Assembly (NCBI GenBank): GCA_963696655.1
Contig: CAVOLB010000097.1
Span: 48,483-112,482, forward strand
DNA from: Hypericibacter sp963696655
GTDB lineage: Bacteria > Pseudomonadota > Alphaproteobacteria > Dongiales > Dongiaceae
Length of the DNA stretch: 64,000 bases
Direction of reading: 5' to 3'
Shown: in pieces, positions 34,876-43,659 of the stretch
How positions within the stretch are numbered: the stretch's first letter is position 1
How the letters are laid out: each line of letters begins with the position of its first letter
Made by a program: the position numbers and the translations under genes
Notes under the pieces: generated by a model
Told to the model about the DNA's origin: nothing
Database searches by the model: none
The model's input: only the letters and a program-made list of their open reading frames with translations

Positions 34876-36006
34876 ATGACAGCGCGCAAATCTCCGAAAT
34901 CGCCCGGCATGAAACGCGGCCCGTCCGGCGTGGCGAAAGCGGGTCCGCCGCGCGCCGCGGCGGCAAAAGCGCCCGGCAAACCGGGCGGAGGCCGTGCCAC
35001 CCTGCGCGACGTGGCGGAAGCTTCCGGCGTGTCGCCCATGACCGTGTCCAATCTGATGAATGGCCGGGTCGGTTCGATGCGGCCCGAGACCCGGATGCGC
35101 ATCGAGGCGCAGATCGAGAAGCTGGGCTATCGGCCCCATACGATGGCGCGCAGCCTGAGGCTGTCGAAGCGGCTCTCGATCGGCATGGTGATCGTGGACG
35201 ACATGCCGAACTACCTGGCCGATCCCTTCATCACCCATGTCGTGTCGGGCCTCGGCAATCATCTCAACGCGAACGGCTATGGATTGCTGCTGCAGGGGCA
35301 TTCGGCCGCCGCCTTCAAGGGCTCGCCGATGGTCCGCGATATCCGGACCGATGCGATCTGCGTGATGCTCTCCGGCAACGACGCGACCCGGCGCGGCGTG
35401 GTGGAAATGCTGCTGGGCCTGGGGCAGCCGATCGTGCTGTTCCAGGAGACCCTGAAGTTCCCGGCAGTCGATCTCTGCAGCATCCGGCAGGACGACCGGG
35501 GCGGCGGGCGGATGCTGGGGCAGGTGGCGCTCGACGGCGGCGCCAGGCGCCTCGCAATGCTGGTGCCGGCGCTGTACTGGCCGGCGATCGGGGAGCGCAT
35601 CAAGGGCATCCGCGAGGCGATCCGGCAGCAGAAGAACGGCGCCGAGCTTCGTATCGTCACCTGCGGCGACGGCGAGTTCCGCAGCACCCAGGCGGCGCTG
35701 GCGCGGGATCTCGAGGCGCATGGATTGCCGGATGCCATCCTGGCCGGCAACGACCAGATGGGGATCAGCGCCATGAAGCTGCTGGCGGCGCGCAGGATCA
35801 GGATTCCGGACCAGGTGATCCTCACCGGCTTCAACGCCTTCGAGTTCTGGCAATATACCGATCCGGTGCTGACGACCGTTCGTTCGCCGGCCTATGAGAT
35901 CGGGGCGCGCGGCGGGTCCGAGATCCTCAAGCGCCTGGCCGAGGGCAGCTTCGCGCAGACCGACATCGTCTATCCGGTGACGCTGCAGCGCGGCGGGTCG
36001 ACCTGA
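34876..36006 (+). CDS. LacI-family transcriptional regulator
   Basis: About 376 residues. A basic leader (M-T-A-R-K-S-P-K-S, A-A-A-K-A-P-G-K-P) precedes the LacI helix-turn-helix and hinge: ATLRDVAEASGVSPMTVSN, then L-M-N-G-R and Y-R-P-H-T-M-A-R-S-L-R. A periplasmic-binding-like effector domain follows (S-I-G-M-V-I-V-D-D to about 350). The leader is longer than usual; ATG 34909 is an alternative start. It lies between the importer and the DapA-like gene, both preceded by AGTTTAACGTTACAC, and is the obvious ligand of that operator. The effector is probably the imported compound or its product. Confidence 0.9.
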   Translation: MTARKSPKSPGMKRGPSGVAKAGPPRAAAAKAPGKPGGGRATLRDVAEASGVSPMTVSNLMNGRVGSMRPETRMRIEAQIEKLGYRPHTMARSLRLSKRLSIGMVIVDDMPNYLADPFITHVVSGLGNHLNANGYGLLLQGHSAAAFKGSPMVRDIRTDAICVMLSGNDATRRGVVEMLLGLGQPIVLFQETLKFPAVDLCSIRQDDRGGGRMLGQVALDGGARRLAMLVPALYWPAIGERIKGIREAIRQQKNGAELRIVTCGDGEFRSTQAALARDLEAHGLPDAILAGNDQMGISAMKLLAARRIRIPDQVILTGFNAFEFWQYTDPVLTTVRSPAYEIGARGGSEILKRLAEGSFAQTDIVYPVTLQRGGST

Positions 36007-36075
36007 TGGCGCGGATCCGTTCGGCCCTTCTGAACGGCTGCCCGGGAGCGATGGACAGGTCCGCGGCGAAGCGTT

Positions 36076-36090
36076 AGTTTAACGTTACAC
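36076..36090 (+). promoter_or_regulatory. second copy of the LacI-family operator
   Basis: AGTTTAACGTTACAC, identical to 32273-32287, lies 58 bp before the ATG of the DapA-like gene. It has the perfect palindromic core TAACGTTA, as expected of a LacI-family site. The copy ties this gene to the importer in one regulon. Confidence 0.7.
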
Positions 36091-36148
36091 AAAGAGACTT
36101 TCCGCAAGTCCACTTTCCGCCCGTCATGCGAGATCCGAAGGCTTCCCC

Positions 36149-37054
36149 ATGAAAACCAGATCCGGCTTCTTCGGCAATTACCCGATGGTCTATGCGCTGT
36201 TCGACGCGAACGGCAACCTGTCCCGAAGCGCGATGCGCAAGCAGGTCGCGTCCCTGCTCGCGCACAAGGTCCACGGCGTCGCGGTGCTGGGGCTCGCGAC
36301 CGAGGTCAACAAGCTGTCGCTGGCCGAACGCCACACCGTCATGGAATGGGTGGCCGAGGACATCGGCGGTCGCGTGCCGCTGGCGGTCACGGTGGCCGAG
36401 GTCACGACGGCGGGCCAGAGCGATTTCGTCAAGGCCGCTGCGGGCTTCGGGGCGAAATGGGTGATCCTGCAGCCGCCCCCGGTCAAGGGCGTGCCCGAGA
36501 TCGAGCTCATCCGCTTCTTCGGGGCCGTGGCGGAGAAATCCTCTCTGCCGCTCGGGATTCAGAACGCGCCGGAATATCTCGGTATCGGTCTGAGCCATGG
36601 CGGCATCAAGGCGCTGAACAAGGCCCATCCCAATCTCTCGATCGTCAAGCTCGAGGCGACGGCGCTGTCGATCGCCGAGCTGATGCAGGAGGTCGATGGC
36701 GCCATGGATGTGTTCAACGGCCGGGCGGGCGTCGAGATGGTCGATTCGATGCGGGCCGGCGCCGTGGGCTTCATTCCGGGCGCCGAGACCTTCGACGTCA
36801 CGACGCGGATCTTCGATCTGATGGCGAGCGGCAAGGCGGAATCGATGGCGGAGGCGGAGCGGCTTTACCAGAGCGTGCTGCCGCTGCTGGTCTTCCTGAT
36901 GGAATCGATGGGGACCTTCCTGATCTACGGCAAGCAGGTGCTGGGCCACCGTCTGGGCATCGCCGAGACGGCGCCGCGGGCGCCGGCCGGCGCTCCCACG
37001 CGCTTCGGCCTGGAGACCGCGCGCCGTTATGCCGAGATGCTGGGCAAGCTCTGA
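36149..37054 (+). CDS. DapA-superfamily (dihydrodipicolinate synthase/NAL) lyase or aldolase
   Basis: A 301-residue TIM-barrel enzyme of the class I aldolase DHDPS/NAL family. The Schiff-base lysine is K167 in S-I-V-K-L-E-A, and the glycine/threonine/glutamate loop is present as G-L-A-T-E-V-N-K-L-S. The usual catalytic tyrosine (Y-N-x-P) is replaced: the strand reads I-Q138-N-A-P-E-Y. So it is unlikely to be DHDPS itself, and a lyase, dehydratase or aldolase on an imported hydroxy- or keto-acid is more likely. It shares its operator with the amino-acid-type importer, so it probably acts on that transporter's ligand. Confidence 0.85.
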   Translation: MKTRSGFFGNYPMVYALFDANGNLSRSAMRKQVASLLAHKVHGVAVLGLATEVNKLSLAERHTVMEWVAEDIGGRVPLAVTVAEVTTAGQSDFVKAAAGFGAKWVILQPPPVKGVPEIELIRFFGAVAEKSSLPLGIQNAPEYLGIGLSHGGIKALNKAHPNLSIVKLEATALSIAELMQEVDGAMDVFNGRAGVEMVDSMRAGAVGFIPGAETFDVTTRIFDLMASGKAESMAEAERLYQSVLPLLVFLMESMGTFLIYGKQVLGHRLGIAETAPRAPAGAPTRFGLETARRYAEMLGKL

Positions 37055-37323
37055 CGCGCGACGCCGCTGGCCGCGGCGCCTTCGGCCGGCCTCCTTGCCG
37101 GGGCGGCCGAGTGCCGGGACCGTGGCCGCTGGACGGCCGCGGCCGGTCGCAATTCTGTCCGCAATTTAACGAAATCCGTTGGCGAATTGATCGCCGGCCG
37201 GGCCCGATGTCATAAATCCCATCGGCTCGAGGCGTTAAGACGGCGTGCGTGCGCCGTCGGTCGGCGGGACATCGCGGCGATTGTGAAGATGCAGGCCGGG
37301 TGCCCGGCCAAGGGAGCGAAATC

Positions 37324-38847
37324 ATGACCATCAGGGGGTGGCGTCCACGGATTTGCGCGACGATCGGCGCCGGCATTCTCCTGGCGAACCTCGGCGCGGG
37401 GCCTGCCGGCGCAGCCGCGCCGACAACCGCGACTCCGATCAAGCATGTGATCGTGCTCTATCAGGAGAATGTCTCCTTCGATCACTATTTCGCCACCTAC
37501 CCGAAGGCGCTCAATCTGTCGGGTGAGCCGGCCTTCCATGCGAAGCCGGATACGCCCAGCGTCAACGGCCTGACCGAGGCGCTGCTGACCCACAATCCCA
37601 ATGCCGCCAACCCGGCGCGCCTGTCGCCGCAGCAGGCCGCGACCTGCGATATGGATCACGAATATACCGCCGAGCAACTCGCCTTCGACGGCGGGCTCAT
37701 GGACAAATTCATCGAGCACACCTCCGCGGACGGAAAGAACTGCGATCCCCGCGGCGTGATGGCCTATTTCGACGGCAACACGGTGACCGCGATCTGGAAC
37801 TACGCGCAACATTTCGCGCTCAACGACAACTCCTTCGGCACGAACTTCGGGCCCTCCTCGCCCGGCGCGATCAACCTCGTCGCCGGCACGACCCATGGCG
37901 CGCTTCCAACCGATCTCAAGATCGAGGACGAGGCCGTGACGGTGCAGGGCACGATGATCGGCGATCCCGATCCGCAGTTGGACGATTGCTCGAATCCGAA
38001 GGCGGGCCTCGTCGGCATGACGGGGCGCAATATCGGCGATCTCCTGAACGAGAAGCATGTCAGCTGGGGCTGGTTTCAGGGCGGCTTCCGCCCGACCGGC
38101 ACCACGGACGGCAAGGCCGTCTGCGGCGCCAAATCGACCAACATCGCCAACGCCTCCGTGACCGACTACAGCCCGCATCACGAGCCGTTCCAGTATTACG
38201 AAAGCACCTCGAATCCGCATCACCTGCCGCCAAAGTCGATCGAGACGATCGGGGAGCAGGATCAGGCCAACCACCAGTATGACCTGGCGGATTTCTATGA
38301 CGCGCTGAGCCGCGGCCATCTGCCGGCGGTCAGCTTCGTCAAGGCCAAGAAGTTCCAGGACGGCCATGCCGGCTATTCCAATCCGCTCGACGAGCAGGCG
38401 CATCTGGTCGCGATCGTGAATGCGGTCGAGAAGTCGCCCTATTGGAAAGACACGGCAATCATCATCGCCTATGACGATTCGGACGGCTGGTACGATCATG
38501 TGATGCCGCCGATCGTCCGGGGCTCGGCCATCGCCGACGTCGACGCGCTCAACGGGCCGGGGCGCTGTGGCAACGCCCAGCCCAACGCCGATCCCGCGCG
38601 CTGCGGCTTCGGACCGCGCCTGCCGCTGCTGATGATCTCGCCCTATGCGCGCCTCAACGCGGTCGACCACACGCTGACGGACCAGACTTCGATCCTGCGC
38701 TTCATCGAGGACAATTGGAGCCTCGGGCGCATCGGCGGGCAGTCGGCCGACGCGCTCGCGGGTCCGCTCGACGGCCTGTTCGACTTTCGCAAGCCCCGCG
38801 CCCAGGCGCTCATCCTCGATCCGAAGACGGGCCGCGCGGTGCCATGA
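37324..38847 (+). CDS. phospholipase C / acid phosphatase-type phosphoesterase
   Basis: A 507-residue exported phosphoesterase (PF04185 group). The signal peptide is MTIRGWRPRICATIGAGILL then A-N-L-G-A-G-P-A-G-A. The family start K-H-V-I-V-L-Y-Q-E-N-x-S-F-D-H-Y-F follows, with the metal and catalytic residues E-N and D-H. Further motifs are F-G-P-S-S-P-G-A, I-I-I-A-Y-D-D-S-D-G-W-Y-D-H-V and G-F-G-P-R-L-P-L-L-M-I-S-P-Y-A. Such enzymes hydrolyse phosphatidylcholine-like lipids or phosphate monoesters in the periplasm. The ATG at 37324 follows AAGGGAG; the frame upstream to 37249 is not needed. It stands alone in about 270 bp of upstream non-coding DNA. Confidence 0.9.
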   Translation: MTIRGWRPRICATIGAGILLANLGAGPAGAAAPTTATPIKHVIVLYQENVSFDHYFATYPKALNLSGEPAFHAKPDTPSVNGLTEALLTHNPNAANPARLSPQQAATCDMDHEYTAEQLAFDGGLMDKFIEHTSADGKNCDPRGVMAYFDGNTVTAIWNYAQHFALNDNSFGTNFGPSSPGAINLVAGTTHGALPTDLKIEDEAVTVQGTMIGDPDPQLDDCSNPKAGLVGMTGRNIGDLLNEKHVSWGWFQGGFRPTGTTDGKAVCGAKSTNIANASVTDYSPHHEPFQYYESTSNPHHLPPKSIETIGEQDQANHQYDLADFYDALSRGHLPAVSFVKAKKFQDGHAGYSNPLDEQAHLVAIVNAVEKSPYWKDTAIIIAYDDSDGWYDHVMPPIVRGSAIADVDALNGPGRCGNAQPNADPARCGFGPRLPLLMISPYARLNAVDHTLTDQTSILRFIEDNWSLGRIGGQSADALAGPLDGLFDFRKPRAQALILDPKTGRAVP

Positions 38848-38876
38848 GGGATGCCCGCCGGGGTTTCAGCGACAGA

Positions 38877-40382
38877 TCAATAAACGGCTGCGTACATCAC
38901 CGCCTCCGACGTCGCCTCCGCGGGTGAAAGCTCCTCGACGATCCGGCCCAGCCTCGAAACGAGGATACGGTCGGACAATCTCAGGATTTCCGGCAAGTAG
39001 GACGATATGACGATCACGGCGAGCCCCTCATCGGCGAGCGCGCCGATCAGTTGATGGATCTCGGCGATGGCGCCGACATCGACGCCCCGTGTCGGTTCGT
39101 CGAAAATGACCAGCTTGGGCTTCTGGACCAGCCCCTTCGCGATGACCACCTTCTGTTGATTGCCGCCGGAAAGCTCGACGACCCGCGCGTCGCTGTTCAA
39201 AGTCCTGATGTTGAGCTTCTCCGTCCAGCCGGCGGCGAGCGCGCGCATCTCGGTCATGCTGATCGCGATTCCATGCGACTCTCGGCTCGAAATCTGCCCG
39301 ACATAGATGTTCTCCGCGACCGACATCGTCTCGAAGTATCCGTCACCCTTGCGATCCTCGGTGACATAGACGACCCCGTCGCTGACCGCCTGACGGGGCG
39401 TCCGGTAGCGCACCGAATGTCCGTCGAAATGGATTTCGCCGCCATGGAAGAAATCCCGCTTGGCAACGCCGGCGATGATCTTGGCCGTTTCCGTGCGGCC
39501 CGAGCCCACGAGGCCGAAAATGCCCGTGATCTGCCCCGCGAAGATCGAGAAGGAGCAGTTTCGCACGATGTTCTGCATCGAGAGATTCTGCACGGTCAGC
39601 ACCCTTTCCCCGGGGCGGCGCACCGCACGGGCATCGGTCACCTGGCCATAGAGCTCATCGGTCAGCGACCGGCCGACCATGTGTCGGATGATCGTCTCGC
39701 GGGAGAGCGTGTTGGCGTCGGCGGTGACGATGTGGGCGCCGTCCCTGAGGATGGTGATCCGATCGGAGATCTCGAGCGCTTCCTCGAGCGCGTGGCTGAT
39801 GAAGATGACCGAAACCTGCTCCTTGCGCAGGCGGTCGATCAAGGCGAAGAGATGATGCTTCTCCTCGGGCGTCAGGGTCGCGGTCGGCTCGTCGAATATG
39901 ATGATCTTCGCCTGGAGACGAACGGCGCGCGCGATTTCGACCATCTGCCGCTTGGCCGTGCCGAGCGACTGAAGGATCGCCGCCGGATCGACGGGAAAGT
40001 TCAGCGACTGAAGAAGCTGCTGCGCCTCGATATAGGTTCCCCGCAGGCGGTTGTAGAATTTCTCGTCGCCCAGATAGAGATTCTGGGCGACTGTCAGCGA
40101 GGGGACGAGGCTGGTCTCCTGATAGACCATCGCGATCCCGTATCGCCGTGCATCCGTCGGGCCGGCGATATGGATGTGCTCGCCGTCGATGCGGAGCTCG
40201 CCCCGGGTCGGGGTGACCGCGCCCGACAGGATCTTGACCAGCGTCGACTTGCCGGCCCCGTTCTCGCCCAAAAGAGCATGCACTTCGCCGCGCCGCAGAT
40301 CGAAGTCGATGTCTTTCAGCGCGGCAACGCCGCGATAATCCTTGGCGATGCCTTTCATCTCCAAAAGCGGCGGAGCGCTCAT
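38877..40382 (-). CDS. sugar ABC transporter ATPase (RbsA/MglA type)
   Basis: A 501-residue protein with two fused nucleotide-binding domains. NBD1 has G-E-N-G-A-G-K-S-T and I-I-F-D-E-P-T-A-T-L-T, with K-R-Q-M-V-E-I-A-R in place of a canonical LSGGQ. NBD2 has a degenerate Walker A (G-L-V-G-S-G-R-T-E) and an intact L-S-G-G-N-Q-Q-K. Both are normal for ribose-, galactose- and xylose-type importers. It is the last gene of a minus-strand operon with two permeases, a binding protein and two beta-propeller domains, and overlaps the free propeller gene by ATGA. Confidence 0.93.
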   Translation of the reverse strand: MSAPPLLEMKGIAKDYRGVAALKDIDFDLRRGEVHALLGENGAGKSTLVKILSGAVTPTRGELRIDGEHIHIAGPTDARRYGIAMVYQETSLVPSLTVAQNLYLGDEKFYNRLRGTYIEAQQLLQSLNFPVDPAAILQSLGTAKRQMVEIARAVRLQAKIIIFDEPTATLTPEEKHHLFALIDRLRKEQVSVIFISHALEEALEISDRITILRDGAHIVTADANTLSRETIIRHMVGRSLTDELYGQVTDARAVRRPGERVLTVQNLSMQNIVRNCSFSIFAGQITGIFGLVGSGRTETAKIIAGVAKRDFFHGGEIHFDGHSVRYRTPRQAVSDGVVYVTEDRKGDGYFETMSVAENIYVGQISSRESHGIAISMTEMRALAAGWTEKLNIRTLNSDARVVELSGGNQQKVVIAKGLVQKPKLVIFDEPTRGVDVGAIAEIHQLIGALADEGLAVIVISSYLPEILRLSDRILVSRLGRIVEELSPAEATSEAVMYAAVY

Positions 40383-41461
40383 GATTCCAATCCCTCATAA
40401 GCACAGGAGGCGACGACCCCGTCACCCTTGGCCGAAAACAAAAGCCGTCCATCGACGGCCAGGCAACTGGTGACACCGTGCCGCCTTCCATTCGCCCGGC
40501 TGTGAAGGCTGGCGACCGGACGGTAGGCACGATCGAGAAGCGCCACCAACCCGTAGGACTGGCTGGGCGACCAGGGTTTCAACAGCCCAAGCTGTCTCAT
40601 GCCTCCCTGTTGCATCGGCTCCTTCGGCGACCGGCCGGCGCGAAGGCTCGGCGCAACCCAATGATCTGCGTTGATCTCGCTGATCATGCGCCGACGATAG
40701 CGGTCCTCGCTCAGCACGAATTCGACGATTTGGTTCCGCGGCGCGAACAGGGCGAGCCAAACACCGCCATCGACGCTCCGCGACAGACGGCTGGGATAGG
40801 CGGGAAGATGTGCCAGCACCCGCTCGTTTCCGCTGGCTGCGCCGGGCGAAATTCGCGTCAGCGAGCTGCGCCAGCTTTCCGAGACGACGATCGAGCCGGG
40901 TTCCACAAGGAGGCCATAGGGGTAAGCCAGGCTTCCGCCAAGTTGCTGGCGATTGCGGCCGGCCGGCTCGATCCGCCACACGGAACCGGTGGCATTCTTC
41001 TCCATCAGGTCGCGTTTCCACGCAGCCGGCCCGTTCGACGCCGATCCATTGGCGACCAGCAGAGCTCCGTCCGGTGCGGGCGCGAGCGCGGTGATGCACC
41101 TCGCCTCGGGGCCGATCTCGATCGTCTTCCCGTCATGCTGCCCCCCGACGAAGGCAATCCTGCCGTCGCTCAGGCCGACCGAAGCGCCGCCATCGGGCAA
41201 TCCGGCCAGTGCGCTGATCTCGGCATCGAAGGAGGCGACCGGGCTTCTTCCGGGCTTGTCGACGCTGAACAGCGAATGCCCCGACGAGACGACGACGCCG
41301 CGCGACGTGGCGGCCAAGCCGTCGGGCGCCGGCAGCTCCACAATCGTCGACGCAGAATCGAGAAGGTCGTTGGGGCGGAAGGCGCCGTCCATCGGCGGCG
41401 TCGTGATGGACGCTTCGCCACGGCCGAGCCATCGGTCTAGGGGCTTCCGGAGCGGGTTCAT
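40379..41461 (-). CDS. SMP-30/strictosidine-synthase-like beta-propeller protein
   Basis: A protein of about 360 residues predicted as a six-bladed propeller of the SMP-30/gluconolactonase/strictosidine-synthase-like group. Evidence includes D-G-L-A-A-T-S-R-G-V-V-V-S-S-G, L-P-D-G-G-A-S-V-G-L-S-D-G-R, A-L-A-P-A-P-D-G-A-L-L-V-A-N-G-S, YPYGLLVEPGSIVVSESWR, and the C-terminal S-P-S-Q-S-Y-G-L-V then H-S-R-A-N-G-R-R-H-G-V-T-S. The true start is ATG 41461, overlapping the stop of the permease-propeller fusion; the longer upstream frame is a shadow. Family members hydrolyse lactones or related esters. No signal peptide is seen, so it is cytosolic. Confidence 0.85.
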   Translation of the reverse strand: MNPLRKPLDRWLGRGEASITTPPMDGAFRPNDLLDSASTIVELPAPDGLAATSRGVVVSSGHSLFSVDKPGRSPVASFDAEISALAGLPDGGASVGLSDGRIAFVGGQHDGKTIEIGPEARCITALAPAPDGALLVANGSASNGPAAWKRDLMEKNATGSVWRIEPAGRNRQQLGGSLAYPYGLLVEPGSIVVSESWRSSLTRISPGAASGNERVLAHLPAYPSRLSRSVDGGVWLALFAPRNQIVEFVLSEDRYRRRMISEINADHWVAPSLRAGRSPKEPMQQGGMRQLGLLKPWSPSQSYGLVALLDRAYRPVASLHSRANGRRHGVTSCLAVDGRLLFSAKGDGVVASCAYEGLES

Positions 41462-43578
41462 GGGCGTTTCGCCCAATAGGATGCCGGGCCGGTCCATTCC
41501 GGATCGGCGTCCGGGAGCTTGATCCGCCCAATCCTGTTGTTGGTGACGCCGCCGATATAAAGATAGCCGCGATGCTCCCGCATCGAGGTGATCGTCGGAT
41601 GGTTCTCGCCGGCCGAATCCCAAAGCGATTCGAGAACGCGCCCTGCGGCGTCGAAACGCACCACGCAGCCGACATTGACGTTGGGGAACAGCCATTCGAC
41701 GCTGGCGACGCGCCGCGCCATGCGCCGCCGGAAGGCCGGCATCGTCATCGCCAGATCGTAGGATGGCGTTCGCGTACCGGCGAGCGCCACCCAGTAGGTT
41801 CCGCGCGACCCCCGATTGATGTTGTCGGGATATCCGGGAAGGCCGTCGAGCACGATCTCGGTCGTGCCCTGTTTCGGCCCCTCGAGCCAATAACGGCTGA
41901 TCCTGCAGCCCCATGTCTCGGCGAACAGGACCGATTTGTTGTCGTGCGCGACGCACATGCCGTTCGCGAAGAGAAGGCCGCGCTTGATGGTCCGCGTGGT
42001 GTCCATCGCGGGATCGTAACGGATGAGCCGCCCGTTGCCGCGTCCTTCCAGAGCGTCGGCGACCCATTCCTCGATCCCGTAGCGGATCGTGGCCTCGCTG
42101 AAGTAGATCTTTCCGTCGGGTGCGATATCGAGATCGTCGGCAAGCCGCATACGGGAATCGTCGATGACCGACAAACGAGACCGGTTCGTCTCCGCGGTCA
42201 GTTTCCGGATATTGCGCCCCTTGTCCACGCGATAGAGGCCCATGCCGGCGATGCACACGACGAGGCTTTCGTCCTTGTCGATGGCCATACCGAGCGGCCG
42301 GCCGCCCACATGCACATAGACCTCGCGTCGCCTGTAGTCGGGCGCCAGGAAGCGAACGATATCGCCCTGACGCACGCTGCAATAGATGTTGTCGTCCGCA
42401 TCGAGAATGACGTCTTCGGGCCCGTCGACCTCGCCGAGGCCGATGACCTCGACGTCGCGAAGCCGGTCGTTCATGGCGTAAGGCGAGGACGAGCCCGGAT
42501 CGATCTCCGGGTCGGCCGGCAGGGCCAGATAGGCCGGGGACATGTAAACCTTCGACTGGAGCTTATGCCGCCATTTGCTCCAACGCACGTTGATGCTGAT
42601 CGCCAGCAGCAACACGATGCCGACCGCCATCTGCGACGATCCGTTTCCGAGCCCGAGCCTGACGAGCCCGTTGGTCAGGAGCGATACGATGATCGCCCCC
42701 ATCAGCGCTTTGGCGATCGAGCCGTGCCCGCCGCCGATGCTGTTGCCCCCGAGGAGCGCCGCCGTCACGGCAGCGAGCTCGAGGCCGAGTCCGGTGTCGG
42801 GCCCGGCGCCGGAGAGCCTTGACGCATAGAGCGCCCCCGCACAACCGGTGAGCAACCCGGACACGACATAGGTCAGGCACACCGTGAAGCGCACCGGGAT
42901 GCCCGCGTTGTAGGCCGAGCGGCGCGATCCGCCGACCGCCATTATGCGCCAGCCGATGCGGAGCCGGCTCATGACGATGTGGGCCGATGCCGCGACGACG
43001 ATCAGCACCACGACGCTGAAAGGCAGGCCCAGAACCGATCCCGTGCCGATGAATTCCCAGAGATCGGATTCGACGAAGCTCGCGGCGATCTGAACCTGGT
43101 ATATCTGAAGAAGGAGGGTCACCACCGCGCGCACGAGCGTCAGCATGACGAGCGTGGTCAGGAAGGCCCGCAGCCGGAGATAGCCGATCAGCAGGCCGTT
43201 GATCAGGCCGACGAGGGCGCCCACACCCATCGTTCCGGCAACGACCGCTTCTGGCGGCCACCCGGCGAGGTTGAACAGTATCAGCGCCGTGATGTTCGCG
43301 AGAGCGAAGGTCGAGCCGACACTGAGATCGATGCCGCCGCCCAGCATGACGATCGTCATGCCGATGGCGATCAGTCCGAACTCGCCGATCTGGCGCGAGG
43401 TGTCGGAGAGGTTTCCGAACGAGACGAAATTGGGAATCGTCGCCACGAAATAAGACAGGATCGCGACGAGAAGGAGGACGGGGATCGTGTTGTCCATCCA
43501 CCTCTTGCTGAGCACCTCGCCGACCATGTGATCGGGAAAATATCGATAGCGCAGCCTGGTGATCAAGTCGGCGATCAT
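41458..43578 (-). CDS. fusion: RbsC-type ABC permease + SMP-30-like beta-propeller
   Basis: One uninterrupted 706-residue frame. Residues 1 to about 333 are a complete ribose-type permease (G-M-T-I-V-M-L-G-G-G-I-D-L-S-V-G-S, N-G-L-L-I-G-Y-L-R-L-R-A-F, A-V-T-A-A-L-L-G-G-N-S-I-G-G). After a linker of about 45 residues comes an SMP-30/strictosidine-synthase-like propeller (about 380-706): V-D-G-P-E-D-V-I-L-D-A-D-D-N-I-Y, R-P-L-G-M-A-I-D-K-D, L-A-D-D-L-D-I-A-P-D-G-K-I-Y-F-S, ANGMCVAHDNKSVLFAETWG and G-Y-P-D-N-I-N. With the permease C-terminus inside, the propeller faces the cytosol at the channel exit. ATG 43578 is preferred over TTG 43599, which lies in the terminator T-run. Confidence 0.88.
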   Translation of the reverse strand: MIADLITRLRYRYFPDHMVGEVLSKRWMDNTIPVLLLVAILSYFVATIPNFVSFGNLSDTSRQIGEFGLIAIGMTIVMLGGGIDLSVGSTFALANITALILFNLAGWPPEAVVAGTMGVGALVGLINGLLIGYLRLRAFLTTLVMLTLVRAVVTLLLQIYQVQIAASFVESDLWEFIGTGSVLGLPFSVVVLIVVAASAHIVMSRLRIGWRIMAVGGSRRSAYNAGIPVRFTVCLTYVVSGLLTGCAGALYASRLSGAGPDTGLGLELAAVTAALLGGNSIGGGHGSIAKALMGAIIVSLLTNGLVRLGLGNGSSQMAVGIVLLLAISINVRWSKWRHKLQSKVYMSPAYLALPADPEIDPGSSSPYAMNDRLRDVEVIGLGEVDGPEDVILDADDNIYCSVRQGDIVRFLAPDYRRREVYVHVGGRPLGMAIDKDESLVVCIAGMGLYRVDKGRNIRKLTAETNRSRLSVIDDSRMRLADDLDIAPDGKIYFSEATIRYGIEEWVADALEGRGNGRLIRYDPAMDTTRTIKRGLLFANGMCVAHDNKSVLFAETWGCRISRYWLEGPKQGTTEIVLDGLPGYPDNINRGSRGTYWVALAGTRTPSYDLAMTMPAFRRRMARRVASVEWLFPNVNVGCVVRFDAAGRVLESLWDSAGENHPTITSMREHRGYLYIGGVTNNRIGRIKLPDADPEWTGPASYWAKRP

Positions 43579-43596
43579 CTCGATGCGTTCCCGTAG

Positions 43597-43636
43597 CAAA
43601 AAGAAGGCGCTGAGCCGACTCTGCAGCTCAGCGCCT
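43597..43636 (-). terminator. intra-operon terminator after the sugar-binding protein gene
   Basis: An 11-bp perfect stem (GGCGCTGAGC at 43606-43615 with GCTCAGCGCC at 43626-43635, plus an A-T pair). On the minus strand a T-rich run follows (TTCTTTTTG, 43605-43597). It lies about 25 bp after the binding-protein stop and just before the permease-fusion gene, so read-through is needed for the downstream genes. Confidence 0.8.
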
Positions 43637-43659
43637 CACGGAAGATGTCTGCGGAGCCG

